DNA of 64,000 nt from Bacillota bacterium (GCA_023408075.1 JAEYKW010000006.1:1-64000), one strand, 5' to 3'; shown: positions 8,532-17,681, counted from the stretch's first letter. The notes: a model not told the origin generated them from the letters alone. Translations and numbers: made by a program.

Positions 8532-8948
8532 CTAACGCGCCACCATTTCAACCACCCGCAGAATCACCGAAACCAAGCCCGGCACGCCCGCGACGAGCGC
8601 AATCAACCACGCTCGCCTTGCATTTTGCTCTTTTGACGTATTGCTTTCTATTCTTTCAACCTTTTCGCCGAGTCTGCTCAGCATTTCAAAAAAGAGCCGC
8701 GCATCGCCTTCTGCGCCGGTCTTTAAATTGTCTATGCGGCCATCCGTTTCAGCCAAATCCACACGTGTCTGGTTCATCTGCTCCTCAAGCTTGCAGAGCC
8801 GTTTACCATGACGCTCTTCCAGCCTTCGCGTCTCACTTCTGAGGGCCCGCCCGATAGCGGCACACCCGTCTTTATCCCTTTCCAGCCCCATTTTCTCAAA
8901 CATATCCGACAGCTGGGAACTCAGCACATCCTGTTCCGTGTCTACCAC
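8532..8948 (-). CDS. Coiled-coil protein with C-terminal membrane helix (holin-accessory-like)
   Basis: This 138-residue protein is charged and helical over residues 15-105 (RRLEERHGKRLCKLEEQMNQ and following heptads) and ends in one membrane helix (about 110-133). The layout recalls the XhlA/BhlA type of phage lysis helpers, which sit in the membrane with a coiled coil in the cytoplasm. It starts at GTG 8948 with GGAAGGGG just before it. It lies between portal and scaffold genes, an unusual place for a lysis gene, so a structural role is possible. Confidence 0.5.
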   Translation of the reverse strand: MVDTEQDVLSSQLSDMFEKMGLERDKDGCAAIGRALRSETRRLEERHGKRLCKLEEQMNQTRVDLAETDGRIDNLKTGAEGDARLFFEMLSRLGEKVERIESNTSKEQNARRAWLIALVAGVPGLVSVILRVVEMVAR

Positions 8949-8982
8949 CCCCTTCCTGATCGTAGGTAGCTTAAGGCAGCAG

Positions 8983-10599
8983 TCACTTACTGTATTTTAT
9001 GCGCTCTCGCGGCTTCCCGCCCGCCTTCGGCACATTTTTTTGCTCCGTTTGCGGGTTGTTATTTAATTCCTGCATCGCCTGAACCTCGGCCTGCTGCGCC
9101 TCAAAGCGCTTGACCTCGTCCAGCAATTCCTCACGCATCGGTATGTGCCCGTCCGGTATGCGTTCCAGATACTGCCGCAGCGAAATCTCCGACGCCTTCA
9201 GCAGGTTGTCGAGCGTCTGCACCACCTGCACCTCGCTCCACATCGTGGACGGCCCCACGTCCACCTTGAGCCGCATTGTGTACGCGTCAAGCACATCGTC
9301 GGGCAGCGGTACGAATATGCGCTGCCCCTCCTGTTCGAGCGGAATCATGCGCCCCGCGCGGTAGTACTGGCGGATAAAATCGAGCCATATCAACCCGATA
9401 TCCTCCACAAAAGCATAAAACCGCTCCTGCTGAGACTGCAGCGGTACGAGCGCCGCATCCCTTGTCGCAATAAATGCGGACGTGTTGTCCGGGTTCTTTA
9501 AATTGCCGAGCGTCACATCGTTCGCACCCATCATGCGCATCGTCGTTTCGAGCGTCGCGTTGAGCCCGTTCCACGCGTCGTAGGACGCACCGGGCGGCAT
9601 CATGTACTGTGCCGCTCCCGCGATATCGCCATTCACAGCCACCGCTCCCGCTACCTTGTTGCTCCACTCCCGTATGCGCGTCCTGTCGAATATCACCTTG
9701 GGAAAGCTCATCTGCATCTGGCTGAGTTGAGACAGTGCAAGAATTTTGTTGACAAAGACCTGATTGGGAATCAGACCCGTCACCTCAGCCACGCCATGGC
9801 ACGAGTTTTTGCGTGTATCCCAGTTCATCAACGCAACCGGATACCGCGTGAGCCGCGTGTCCTTCGGCGGCTGAATCACCGCGTTGCGCACGCTCTTCTC
9901 GCACCAAATATGCCCGTCCTTTTTGTACATCTTGAGCAGCACATTGCACTTGCCCGCGTTCTCGAGCTCGACCTTGCCAAGATCGCCTGCGGTGTATTCA
10001 TTGTCCTCATCCGCCGTGATCTCATCCGCGTTGGCGCATCCGTTCGCACGCGCCTCATCCTTCACCCTGGACAGCAGCTCGCGGAACGCGAGTATGATAT
10101 ACGGCTGGGTCTGTACATCCGCGCTGTTCGGATTGCCCGGGTAAAAGTTCACATTGTCGATGAGCTGTGTCGAAATATCGCCTGTCAGCGCCTGTCCTGT
10201 TTCAAGAGATGTATCCCAATAAAAATACTGCACATAATCGCCCGATATCGCGGCGGCTTTAAGCCCCTCTTTGGTCAGGTAATCCATCTTGAGCCGTTCC
10301 CAGAGCATATCGCAGTACTGCGACAGCTGCCGCGCGTAAATGCCGATATCGCCGCCGTCGCTCACGCCCTCCGCGAAGAACTTGAGCTTGAGCCGCCTGT
10401 CCGTCACCGCCGCGATCTTCCATGCCGACGCATACCGGATAAAGTTGACCACCGGCGTCGGCAGCCCTTCGTGCGGAATCCCGACCCACTGGTCTCCGGC
10501 GTAAAACCGTTCGTTAAGGTCCACCGTATGGTATAGCCCGATTCGCGCCTTGTAGTCGATGCCCTGTTCATACTCCTTCCAAATCTGCGTGCTGCTCAT
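8983..10599 (-). CDS. Phage portal protein
   Basis: This 538-residue protein forms the dodecameric DNA gate at one head vertex. It begins with a helical stretch ending in LNERFYAGDQWVG, a signature of portals in Bacillota phages. It continues with the wing region and the long helix near YDAWNGLNATLETTMRMMG, and ends in a charged low-complexity tail (NNPQTEQKNVPKAGGK). The frame is intact. It overlaps the small TM gene upstream by 4 bp. A portal gene is normally preceded by terminase genes; here only a 64-codon gene and repeats lie upstream, so the packaging motor is missing from this locus. Confidence 0.85.
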   Translation of the reverse strand: MSSTQIWKEYEQGIDYKARIGLYHTVDLNERFYAGDQWVGIPHEGLPTPVVNFIRYASAWKIAAVTDRRLKLKFFAEGVSDGGDIGIYARQLSQYCDMLWERLKMDYLTKEGLKAAAISGDYVQYFYWDTSLETGQALTGDISTQLIDNVNFYPGNPNSADVQTQPYIILAFRELLSRVKDEARANGCANADEITADEDNEYTAGDLGKVELENAGKCNVLLKMYKKDGHIWCEKSVRNAVIQPPKDTRLTRYPVALMNWDTRKNSCHGVAEVTGLIPNQVFVNKILALSQLSQMQMSFPKVIFDRTRIREWSNKVAGAVAVNGDIAGAAQYMMPPGASYDAWNGLNATLETTMRMMGANDVTLGNLKNPDNTSAFIATRDAALVPLQSQQERFYAFVEDIGLIWLDFIRQYYRAGRMIPLEQEGQRIFVPLPDDVLDAYTMRLKVDVGPSTMWSEVQVVQTLDNLLKASEISLRQYLERIPDGHIPMREELLDEVKRFEAQQAEVQAMQELNNNPQTEQKNVPKAGGKPRERIKYSK

Positions 10600-10790
10600 A
10601 CACGTTCACCATATGGGTCGTAGTCAAGTATCGCCTCATATTTCTTCATAAGCGCGTCCTGCTGCGCCGCCCCGTTATCACTTGGCTCTTTTGTTCTCAC
10701 AGTGCGTCCCTTCACACCGAGCCTGTACCCGATCAGTCCCGCTGCCGCGATGAACAGCCCTGCCGCCGCGCCGATCAATAGAAAATCCAA
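10596..10790 (-). CDS. Small membrane protein at head of phage cassette
   Basis: This 64-residue protein has one N-terminal membrane helix (about 3-24, LLIGAAAGLFIAAAGLIGYRLG) and a charged cytoplasmic tail. It starts at TTG 10790, 7 nt after GGAGGGGG, and overlaps the portal gene by 4 bp, so it is the first gene of this transcript. Small TM proteins next to portals are sometimes holins or superinfection-exclusion proteins. The role here is unknown. Confidence 0.55.
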   Translation of the reverse strand: MDFLLIGAAAGLFIAAAGLIGYRLGVKGRTVRTKEPSDNGAAQQDALMKKYEAILDYDPYGERV

Positions 10791-10864
10791 TTGTCCCCCT
10801 CCTCAATTCCGTTTTTGGGTAAAAGAAAAGAGCGCGTATCCGCACTCCGTTTTACCGGGAGCCT

Positions 10865-11700
10865 CTGCTCCTGTCATGCTGAGTGTAGCGAAGCATCCCA
10901 TGGCGTCTTCCTCTTGCATCCTTTCGCGATGACAGCCGCATTGCTTTGCTTGCCTGCTCATGGGATTAGTTAAGCTCTGCCGTTAGTCCTTCGTCCCAAA
11001 GCCCCTGCCCTGTCATGCTGAGTGTAACGAAGCATCCCATGACAACTTCCTCTTGCATCCTTTCGCGATGACAGCCGCATTGTTTTGGTTGACTGTTTAT
11101 GGGATAAGTGAAACGATATGGCTATCATGCCGCCGGTTCGCGCCCGTGCATCCGCAGCCCCCACCCTGTCATGCTGAGTGTAACGAAGCATCCCATGGCG
11201 TCTTCCTCTTGCATCCTTTTACGATGGCAGCCACATTGCTTTGCTTGCCTGCTCATGGGATTAGTTAAGCTCTGCCGTTAGTCCTTCGTCCCAAAGCCCC
11301 TGCCCTGTCATGCTGAGTGTAACGAAGCATCCCTTGGCCCTTCCTCTTGCATCCTTTTGCGATGACAGCCACATTGCTTCTCTTGCCTGCTCATGGGATT
11401 AGTTAAGCTCTGCCGTTAGTCCTTCGTCCCAAAGCCCCTGCCCTGTCATGCTGAGTGTAGCGAAGCATCCCATGGCGTCTTCCTCTTGCATCCTTTTACG
11501 ATGGCAGCCGCATTGCTTTGCTTGCCTGCTCATGGGATTAGTTAAGCTCTGCCGTTAGTCCTTCGTCCCAAAGCCCCTGCCCTGTCATGCTGAGTGTAGT
11601 GAAGCATCCCATGGCGTCTTCCTCTTGCATCCTTTTACGATGACAGCCACATTGCTTTGCTTGCCTGCTCATGAAGATTAGTGAAGCTGTTCAGCAGTCA
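10865..11700. repeat. Array of six 139-bp direct repeats
   Basis: Six near-identical units each begin with TGTCATGCTGAGTGTARCGAAGCATCCC at 10872, 11011, 11167, 11306, 11444 and 11583. Spacing is 139, 156, 139, 138 and 139 bp. Each unit also has CTTCCTCTTGCATCCTTTT, GATGACAGCC and a GCCTGCTCATGGGATTAG block. TGTCATCG/CGATGACA-type ends make each unit a potential hairpin. The second unit is diverged and longer. The first 28 bp word is shared with the array at 55.8-57.1 kb. No coding frame is conserved across units. Confidence 0.9.
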
Positions 11701-11785
11701 TGCCGCCGCATGCGCCCCATGTCTCCTTGTGGCCATTTTTCCATATTCATCTGCTCATGATCGCTCAAACTCAGCCCTCGTCCGC

Positions 11786-12805
11786 TTATTTCACCTGATG
11801 CATCTGATAATCCTCGTAATATATCGTTGTGCCGTCAAACTGATATGAGTGCGACCGTCCGCCGGATTGCTGGGTAAACGTGATCTCGCCGTCACCCACT
11901 TCATAGGAGCATACCACCGTGAGGTCATCGTCCACACCCTCGGTCATAATATAATCATTGCTGTACGAAGAGGACGACAGGCCGATATAAGCGGTGTAAC
12001 CATCAAATATAATCACAGGGGCACCCACATCCACGAGCGATACGCCTCCGCCCGAATCCCCGTGTGCGATATATTCGCCCTCCCAGCGGCCCGAAAGCGT
12101 TTGTCCGCTCTGCGCATCGTTGACAGCACCGTTATTGACCGCCGCAATATGGGAATACGCGTTGTCCTGCCCGTTTAAAGCGGCAATCACTGCAATACCC
12201 GCCGCCAATAAAACGACCGCGCCAAACACCGCAAACACCCAGCCCGGCGCGCGTTTGTTTTTGGCCGCTGCTTTGGGCGGCTGATATGGCTTCCGCTGTG
12301 TGTACACCGGCTCACTGTAACCGGGCGGCTGCGGCGGTGCGAAGGCGGCAGGCGGAGCTGTTCGGGGCATTACCGGCGGGGCGGGCCTTTGTTTCCTCCC
12401 GTATCCCATCCGTCTCATGCACCGGCGCTTTGTCGCTGCCCATACGATTAAAAAAACAGGCACCACAGTCAGGGTTAATACAATAATAATTCCGCCTCTA
12501 ACACCTGGTGCCATATCAAGCAGCGCCGTCACCAGCACCGGCAGGAACCACATCAGTAAGCCCGAAAGAAGGTAAGGCCACAGCGGGCATTCTTTCTTAA
12601 TACGCTGTTTCATCTCTTTTAAATCATACGAACGGTTTCCTTCATATGCCGGGCTGACCTTATGATTTCCGCCCGATTGCGTTGGATTGCTTGATGTGTT
12701 GTCTTGAGCTGAAGCGGAGATGTTATTTGTTTGGGCGGTGCCGCATTGGCTGCAAAATATGCTTTGTTCCGGCAGCAGCTTGCCGCAGATTCGGCAATAA
12801 CTCAT
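11786..12805 (-). CDS. Zinc-ribbon membrane protein with extracytoplasmic domain
   Basis: This 339-residue protein starts with a zinc ribbon (CRICGKLLPEQSIFCSQCG, two CxxC pairs at residues 4-22). A low-complexity linker and two membrane helices (about 76-98 and 101-124) follow. A proline-rich segment (PPVMPRTAPPAAFAPPQPPG) precedes a third helix (about 188-210) and a C-terminal domain of about 110 residues predicted outside the cell. That domain has the pattern LSGRWEGEY ... GDGEITFTQQSGGRSHSYQF, similar to lipocalin-like small domains in such proteins. Zinc-ribbon membrane proteins of this layout are common in Clostridia and mostly uncharacterised. Confidence 0.75.
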   Translation of the reverse strand: MSYCRICGKLLPEQSIFCSQCGTAQTNNISASAQDNTSSNPTQSGGNHKVSPAYEGNRSYDLKEMKQRIKKECPLWPYLLSGLLMWFLPVLVTALLDMAPGVRGGIIIVLTLTVVPVFLIVWAATKRRCMRRMGYGRKQRPAPPVMPRTAPPAAFAPPQPPGYSEPVYTQRKPYQPPKAAAKNKRAPGWVFAVFGAVVLLAAGIAVIAALNGQDNAYSHIAAVNNGAVNDAQSGQTLSGRWEGEYIAHGDSGGGVSLVDVGAPVIIFDGYTAYIGLSSSSYSNDYIMTEGVDDDLTVVCSYEVGDGEITFTQQSGGRSHSYQFDGTTIYYEDYQMHQVK

Positions 12806-12921
12806 ATTATATCCTCCTCAACATCGTATATCTTCGAGAGGCCATATGTATTATATTCGCATTCCCAAATATTTTCTATATTTATATTTTTTAATCAAAC
12901 GCATCTCCGTTCTGCATACAA

Positions 12922-12944
12922 AAAAAGCGCGATAGCTGCGCTCC
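12922..12944 (-). terminator. Terminator-like hairpin
   Basis: On the minus strand AGCGC-AGCTATC-GCGCT is followed by seven T. No minus-strand gene ends just before it; it may stop antisense read-through from the FAD oxidase gene before it reaches the zinc-ribbon gene. Confidence 0.5.
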
Positions 12945-13062
12945 AATACCGTTATGGACAAATGATTCGGATAGCCAACGGCTGCACTGTTCGCCCTGTA
13001 CCGCCGTCACATTTTGAGTCCTTTTTCATATCATATGGCATGAATGCAAGGGGGCTAATTCT

Positions 13063-13779
13063 ATGCGGAGCACAGATCACGGCATACTGAATGGCTGGAA
13101 TATCAACGCGCATTTCATCGCGCCCAACCCGTCGACGGCACTGACGCCGCACTCCGTCAGTCCTTTCCTACACCCGTCGGTCTATTTAGGCCCGTTCTCC
13201 AGCGTCATCGGCGATGTCACGGTGGAGGAAAATGTGTTCATCGCACCCAATGTCAGCGTCCGTGCCGACGAGGGCACACCGTTTTATATCGGCGCGTTCT
13301 CCAACCTGCAGGACGGCGTGATTCTGCATGGTCTTGCGCATGGACGCGTGACCGCAGGCGGCAGAGACTATTCCATATATATCGGAGACCATGTCTCCTG
13401 CGCACACGGCTGCATCATCCACGGGCCTTGCAAACTCGGCAGCCACGTGTTTGTGGGGTTCCACGCCATCGTATTCAACGCCATTGTGGATGACGGCTGC
13501 TACATATCTATGGGCGCGCTCATCACGGGCGGCGTTCACCTTGCATACAGCCGCTTTGTGCCGCCCGGCGCCATTATCGACACACAGCAAAAAGCCGACG
13601 AACTCGGGCGCGTTCCCCAATCTCAGGTTGAATTCGCGCATGAGGTGCTGGAGGTCAACAAAGCGTTTCCCTCCTCTTATTCGCTGTCATTCGGCAGCAC
13701 GCGGTGCAGCTGCGGCCTCGCGTGCGATGCCGTGCTGAACGGCAAACCGCCTACGGGCGTATGCTCTGAGGAAACCTGA
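13063..13779 (+). CDS. Gamma-class carbonic anhydrase-like protein (left-handed beta-helix)
   Basis: This 238-residue protein is built of hexapeptide repeats from about 35 to 165, a left-handed beta-helix as in Cam and CcmM. The zinc ligands can be placed at H89 (VILHG), H115 (CAHG) and H120 (IIHG); the conserved R67 and the NLQD segment (81-84) are also present. A C-terminal tail with Cys-rich CSCGLAC follows. The family hydrates carbon dioxide with Zn or Fe at trimer interfaces, though many members are inactive or act as acyltransferase relatives. It stands alone, with AAGGGGG before the ATG, and its last 29 bp overlap the convergent FAD oxidase gene. Confidence 0.8.
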   Translation: MRSTDHGILNGWNINAHFIAPNPSTALTPHSVSPFLHPSVYLGPFSSVIGDVTVEENVFIAPNVSVRADEGTPFYIGAFSNLQDGVILHGLAHGRVTAGGRDYSIYIGDHVSCAHGCIIHGPCKLGSHVFVGFHAIVFNAIVDDGCYISMGALITGGVHLAYSRFVPPGAIIDTQQKADELGRVPQSQVEFAHEVLEVNKAFPSSYSLSFGSTRCSCGLACDAVLNGKPPTGVCSEET

Positions 13780-15088
13780 ACACGTTGCACGGGTCATAAA
13801 GCTGCTTCACCCGCCGCAGCACCGGCACATTGCCTCCCCAATATGCGCGCTCATAACCCTTTAGGCCGCTGTACGGGAAGTTCACAAACGAGCCTGTCGT
13901 CACGGTTTTCAAATATGCAAACCGGCTGTCCACCCATTCCGAATTGATCCGCGCAAACTCATCCTGCGTCCATACGGATTGCACAAGCAGTATATACCGC
14001 GCGTTCCGGTAATAGAACGCCGTCGCGTTCGGGCACACATCCGCCACGCGCCCGCCCAGCGCATAGAGTGACAACGAGGCATAGACCGACCCTTCGGGAT
14101 AATCACGCATCAGCGCGACCAGACGGTTAATCTCCGGCGATTCCAGCGGTCTCACCACAAACCGACCGGTCGATTTGAATTTCTCAGATTCGGGATAGAC
14201 CGCTCCGATCTGCCGGATCGCATCGTAAAACGTCGTCTGCTCAAAACTCGCTTCACATCCGGGCAAATCAGAAAGCTGGGCCACCGCTTCTTCAGCCTCC
14301 TCCGCTGTGCCGTAAAATATACCGCGGCTGTACACGGCATAGCCTTCGTCCTCTGCGTGGTAAACGCTCGCCTGCAGCGTTATGCGCCTGTCTGCGGTGC
14401 TGAGCCAATCCTGCCATGTGCCGATAAAGCGGGCTTGAGCCGCCGCATCCGTATCCGGATAGTAAAGCTGCACATACGTCACATATTCCACCTTCGGCGG
14501 CAGACGGAATACCGTCCTCACAGCCGCGCCGAAATTGCCATCCCCTGCGCCGCGCAATGCCCAGAACAGCGCGGAGTTCCGGCTGCGGCTTGCTGTTATC
14601 AGCCGCCCGTCGGCGTTCACGAGTTCCACCGCTTCGAGGTTATCGCACCCGAGGCCGAGCAGCCTGCACGAAAGCCCCCAGCCGCCGCCCATCGCGTACC
14701 CGGCCACGCCCACGGTGGGGCAGGTGCCGCCCGCAAACGGATACCCCTCGGGCGATACCGCATCATACACGATGCCGTTGTTCACGCCGCCCTGCGCCGT
14801 CACATAGCCATTGCCCATGTCCACGTCCGTCATGGGGCTTAAATCAACCACGAGCACGCCGCTTCCCGTAGAAAACCCCGCATAATTGTGGCGTCTGCTT
14901 CTGATGCGGAAGGGCACGCGGTGTTGCCGCGCCCAAATCACCGCATTGCCGACGTCACGCGCCGACTCACAGAACACGATCGCCCCGGGGAATTTATTGA
15001 TTGCCCGGTTCCACATCAACCGGGCGTCAAGGTATTCCGGGTCATTCGGTGTCACCACCGTTCCCGTCAAACCATGCATTGAAATCAC
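13751..15088 (-). CDS. FAD-linked oxidase of the berberine bridge enzyme family
   Basis: This 445-residue flavoprotein has an FAD_binding_4 domain (about 30-170) and the C-terminal BBE domain ending in YDPCNVFRFPQSI. Both attachment points of bicovalent FAD are present: H67 (RRHNYAG) and C123 (GGTCPTVGVAG). Members oxidise sugars, alcohols or amines with oxygen and release peroxide. The substrate is not evident. There is no signal peptide, so it is cytoplasmic. It starts at GTG 15088, 7 nt after GGAAGG. It is convergent with and overlaps the carbonic-anhydrase-like gene by 29 bp. Confidence 0.88.
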   Translation of the reverse strand: MISMHGLTGTVVTPNDPEYLDARLMWNRAINKFPGAIVFCESARDVGNAVIWARQHRVPFRIRSRRHNYAGFSTGSGVLVVDLSPMTDVDMGNGYVTAQGGVNNGIVYDAVSPEGYPFAGGTCPTVGVAGYAMGGGWGLSCRLLGLGCDNLEAVELVNADGRLITASRSRNSALFWALRGAGDGNFGAAVRTVFRLPPKVEYVTYVQLYYPDTDAAAQARFIGTWQDWLSTADRRITLQASVYHAEDEGYAVYSRGIFYGTAEEAEEAVAQLSDLPGCEASFEQTTFYDAIRQIGAVYPESEKFKSTGRFVVRPLESPEINRLVALMRDYPEGSVYASLSLYALGGRVADVCPNATAFYYRNARYILLVQSVWTQDEFARINSEWVDSRFAYLKTVTTGSFVNFPYSGLKGYERAYWGGNVPVLRRVKQLYDPCNVFRFPQSIRP

Positions 15089-15346
15089 ATTATCACCTTC
15101 CTGAAAAAATGATGGTATCTGCGTTTAAGTTCATTGTTTCACTATATAGTTTATGTGACGGGATACATGGTGTGAGATATGGCAATGGTATAAAAAGAGC
15201 GCCGCAGCGCTTTTATGATACAATTCGGCTTGTTACACGTTGATCTATTTTATGATACCTATAGCGACAATTCCGTCCTCGAAATCAGCTGCGGTACAAG
15301 TCATCGCCAATGGACGATCAAGGCAACAGAATAAATAATATCTTCA

Positions 15347-15374
15347 AAAAAAGCCCGCAGATGCGAGCTTTTTT
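15347..15374. terminator. Bidirectional terminator after the nitroreductase gene
   Basis: AAAAAAGC-C-CGCA-GA-TGCG-A-GCTTTTTT forms a stem with one mismatch and T runs on both strands. It lies 5 bp past the nitroreductase stop. Confidence 0.7.
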
Positions 15375-15378
15375 CTGT

Positions 15379-15936
15379 CTAAAATGTGCCGGTGTACGTC
15401 ACCACGTCCATTTTTCGCTGGGGTACTGGTGCGTCTTCCTTCGCCTTATAGCCGAACACCGCCGCCTGCTGCGGCAGCAATCCTTCGGGCACACCGAGCC
15501 TGCTCATCAGCTCATCGTCTTTAAATAGCAGATGAACAAAGCCCATCCAGCACGAGCCGATCCCAAGGCTATGCGCCGCCAGCATCATATTCTCCATCGC
15601 CGCCGTGCAGTCCACATCGCCGGAAGCGGATTCTGCCTGCGTCGATACGATAATCAGCGCGGGCGCTTTGTGCGTCACGTCCAAATCGGAATTGCTTCCC
15701 ATTTTACTGATCCACTCCACCGGCACCTGCGTCATCGCCTGCTTCGTCTTTGTGTTCACTTCTTCGAGCAGTGCTCTGTCCTGCACCACGGAAAAATGCC
15801 ACGGCTGCTGGTTGCACCCGGTCGGTGCGTAAATCCCCGCCTCCACAATCGTCTGTAATTCCTCTTTCTTAAGCAGCTCGCTTTGGTAGGCGCGCACACT
15901 CCGTCTGCTTTTAATCACATCTAATATCTCGTTCAT
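15379..15936 (-). CDS. Nitroreductase family protein
   Basis: This 185-residue protein is a FMN-dependent NAD(P)H oxidoreductase. Family marks are the N-terminal IKSRRSVRAYQ, PTGCNQQPWHFSVVQD in the FMN site, AMENMMLAAHSLGIGSCWMG and GYKAKEDAPVPQRK at the end. I placed the start at the ATG at 15936 because GGAGGTTTGAT precedes it; seven extra codons upstream lack a site. Such enzymes reduce nitroaromatics, quinones or flavins; the physiological substrate is unknown. It is monocistronic, with a possible TATAAT box at 15964-15969 and a terminator at 15347-15374. Confidence 0.9.
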   Translation of the reverse strand: MNEILDVIKSRRSVRAYQSELLKKEELQTIVEAGIYAPTGCNQQPWHFSVVQDRALLEEVNTKTKQAMTQVPVEWISKMGSNSDLDVTHKAPALIIVSTQAESASGDVDCTAAMENMMLAAHSLGIGSCWMGFVHLLFKDDELMSRLGVPEGLLPQQAAVFGYKAKEDAPVPQRKMDVVTYTGTF

Positions 15937-16047
15937 ATCAAACCTCCAAGTCATCATGAATCAATTATACGGCTTTGATTTTTAATTGAATACCATAATT
16001 TTATAATTTTTTGTTAACTCTGCTTTGCAAATGTCCCTGTAACAGAA

Positions 16048-16069
16048 AAGGCTGGCGCAACCGCCAGCC
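16048..16069 (-). terminator. Terminator of the MFS transporter gene
   Basis: A perfect GC-rich stem GGCTGGCG-GTTG-CGCCAGCC on the minus strand (16050-16069) is followed by TTTTC, about 65 bp past the transporter stop. Confidence 0.7.
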
Positions 16070-16134
16070 CCACGTCTTCATGGTAAAGGCTCCCTCAATG
16101 TGCAACTGTAATAATGCCCGGTAAATCTTCTTGT

Positions 16135-17574
16135 TTACTTTTCTTCCGCCGTCAAAGCAGCGCTGGCAATGGGCGCATGATTCTTCTGTTTGATCAGCGA
16201 AGCCGTCATGGACCCGAGCGCCACCACCGCAGCCGCGATAAACGTCCAATGCATGGCGCTCAAAAACACGTTGCTTTGCAACAAGTCGCCTGTCTGCCCC
16301 TGCGCCGAGAGAGCGGCTCTCGCATCGCTCTGAAACGACGAGAATAGCGCGCCCGATACCGCCACACCCAGGCACATGCCGATGTTGCGCATTGTCGCAA
16401 GCGTTCCCGAAGCCGTTCCGCGGTTCGTCAGAGGCACACTGCCCATAATCGTGCTGTTGTTGGGTGTTTGGAACATCCCAAAGCCGAGGCCGGTCACTAT
16501 CATAGCCCCTATCATATAGAGTATTGCGGAATCGGCCTGCAGAAAGCTCAGCATAAAAAGACCGCACGACATCATAAACGCGCCAAATGCGCTGATATAC
16601 TTGCTGCCCACCCTGTCGGAGATGCTGCCGCTGATCGGCGCAATGCACATCGTCGCAATCGGCATCGGCAAATAGATAAGCCCGCTCGTCATGGCCGAGA
16701 ATCCGCGCAGATTCTCAAGATAGAATGGCGCAAGAAACACCATGATAAACTGCGCCATATAGATGAGTACAGCGGCGGCGTTGCTGGCTGCAAACGTCCG
16801 GTTTTTAAAAAAGCGGACATTGAGCATCGGATGCTTGCGCTTCAGTTCATACAGCACGAATACCACGACGAGCAGCAGCCCCGCTGCAATCGGCGAAAAG
16901 AACAGCGCCGGCGGAACCTCATAATCACCCGATAAGCTGAGTGGCATCAGTATCAGCAGCAGCGCGAAGAATATCATCACGCTGCCCGCAATGTCAAAAG
17001 GAGCGGCGGTTTTTTTCTCGTCCTTGGGAACATTTTTGCGCACGAGCAGCAGCCCGATGACGCCGATCGGAATATTGATAAAGAAAATGCTCTGCCAGCC
17101 CAGCAGTGTCGAGAGCATGCCGCCCACCACCGGCCCGGCGCTGAGGCCCAGTGCCACCGCAATGGACGTCACGCTGAGCGCTCTGCCTCTGCGCTCGGGA
17201 GGGACGGCACTCGTGATGATTGCCGGTCCCGTCGAGAACAGCATGCCCGCGCCGATGGCCTGAATCACGCGGCACGCAATCAGCATGCCGATATGGAACG
17301 ACAGCCCGCACAGCAGCGATCCCGCGGTAAAGATGACGAACCCGGTCATATAAACCTTTTTATGCCCGTACATGTCCGCAATGCGCCCGTACGTCAGCAG
17401 CAGGCTGCTCACCACAAGCAGATACGCCGTCACGATCCATCCCACCATTGAAAGCGATATTCCGAAATCGGCCCTGATGATCGGCATGGCCAAATTCACC
17501 ACGCCCGAGTCGAGCGATGACATAAATGTGCCGACACCGACCGACAGCATAATGGCCTTTGTTTTTTTATCCAT
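16135..17574 (-). CDS. MFS multidrug efflux transporter, DHA2 (EmrB/QacA) family
   Basis: This 479-residue protein has 14 predicted membrane helices. It carries the antiporter motifs of the family: GRIADMYGHKKVY (motif A, loop 2-3), MFSTGPAIITSAVPPERRGRA (loop 4-5) and LGLSAGPVVGGMLSTLLGW (motif C, helix 5). It should use the proton gradient to export drugs or other toxic compounds. The start is set at ATG 17574, 7 nt after AGAGGGG. It is divergent from a TetR-type regulator, and two matching operators lie between them, so the TetR protein very likely represses the pump until its ligand appears. Confidence 0.92.
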   Translation of the reverse strand: MDKKTKAIMLSVGVGTFMSSLDSGVVNLAMPIIRADFGISLSMVGWIVTAYLLVVSSLLLTYGRIADMYGHKKVYMTGFVIFTAGSLLCGLSFHIGMLIACRVIQAIGAGMLFSTGPAIITSAVPPERRGRALSVTSIAVALGLSAGPVVGGMLSTLLGWQSIFFINIPIGVIGLLLVRKNVPKDEKKTAAPFDIAGSVMIFFALLLILMPLSLSGDYEVPPALFFSPIAAGLLLVVVFVLYELKRKHPMLNVRFFKNRTFAASNAAAVLIYMAQFIMVFLAPFYLENLRGFSAMTSGLIYLPMPIATMCIAPISGSISDRVGSKYISAFGAFMMSCGLFMLSFLQADSAILYMIGAMIVTGLGFGMFQTPNNSTIMGSVPLTNRGTASGTLATMRNIGMCLGVAVSGALFSSFQSDARAALSAQGQTGDLLQSNVFLSAMHWTFIAAAVVALGSMTASLIKQKNHAPIASAALTAEEK

Positions 17575-17606
17575 GGTCTTTCCCCTCTGCAAATTTGAAA
17601 CTTTTA

Positions 17607-17681
17607 TGAGTATTTACTCACTTTTTATTATCATATTCCGGCCATCTTTTTTTGTCAATAAGAAATGTGAGCTTTTGCTCA
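17607..17681. promoter_or_regulatory. Divergent promoters with twin TetR-type operators
   Basis: Two 14 bp palindromes of the form TGAGYW-TT-WRCTCA lie at 17607-17620 (TGAGTATTTACTCA) and 17668-17681 (TGAGCTTTTGCTCA). The transporter promoter on the minus strand has TTGACA at 17658-17653 and TATGAT at 17635-17630 (17 bp spacer), so the first operator covers its start region. The regulator promoter on the plus strand has TTGACT at 17691-17696 and TAGAAT at 17714-17719 (17 bp); the second operator lies just upstream of it. One regulator could therefore control both genes. Confidence 0.75.

Noticed and set aside
9727..10536. 269-codon plus-strand open frame
   Set aside because: Antisense shadow of the portal gene with shadow-type composition.
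10970..11268. Small open frames in the 139-bp repeat array
   Set aside because: They arise from the repeated sequence itself and have no ribosome sites or conservation as protein.
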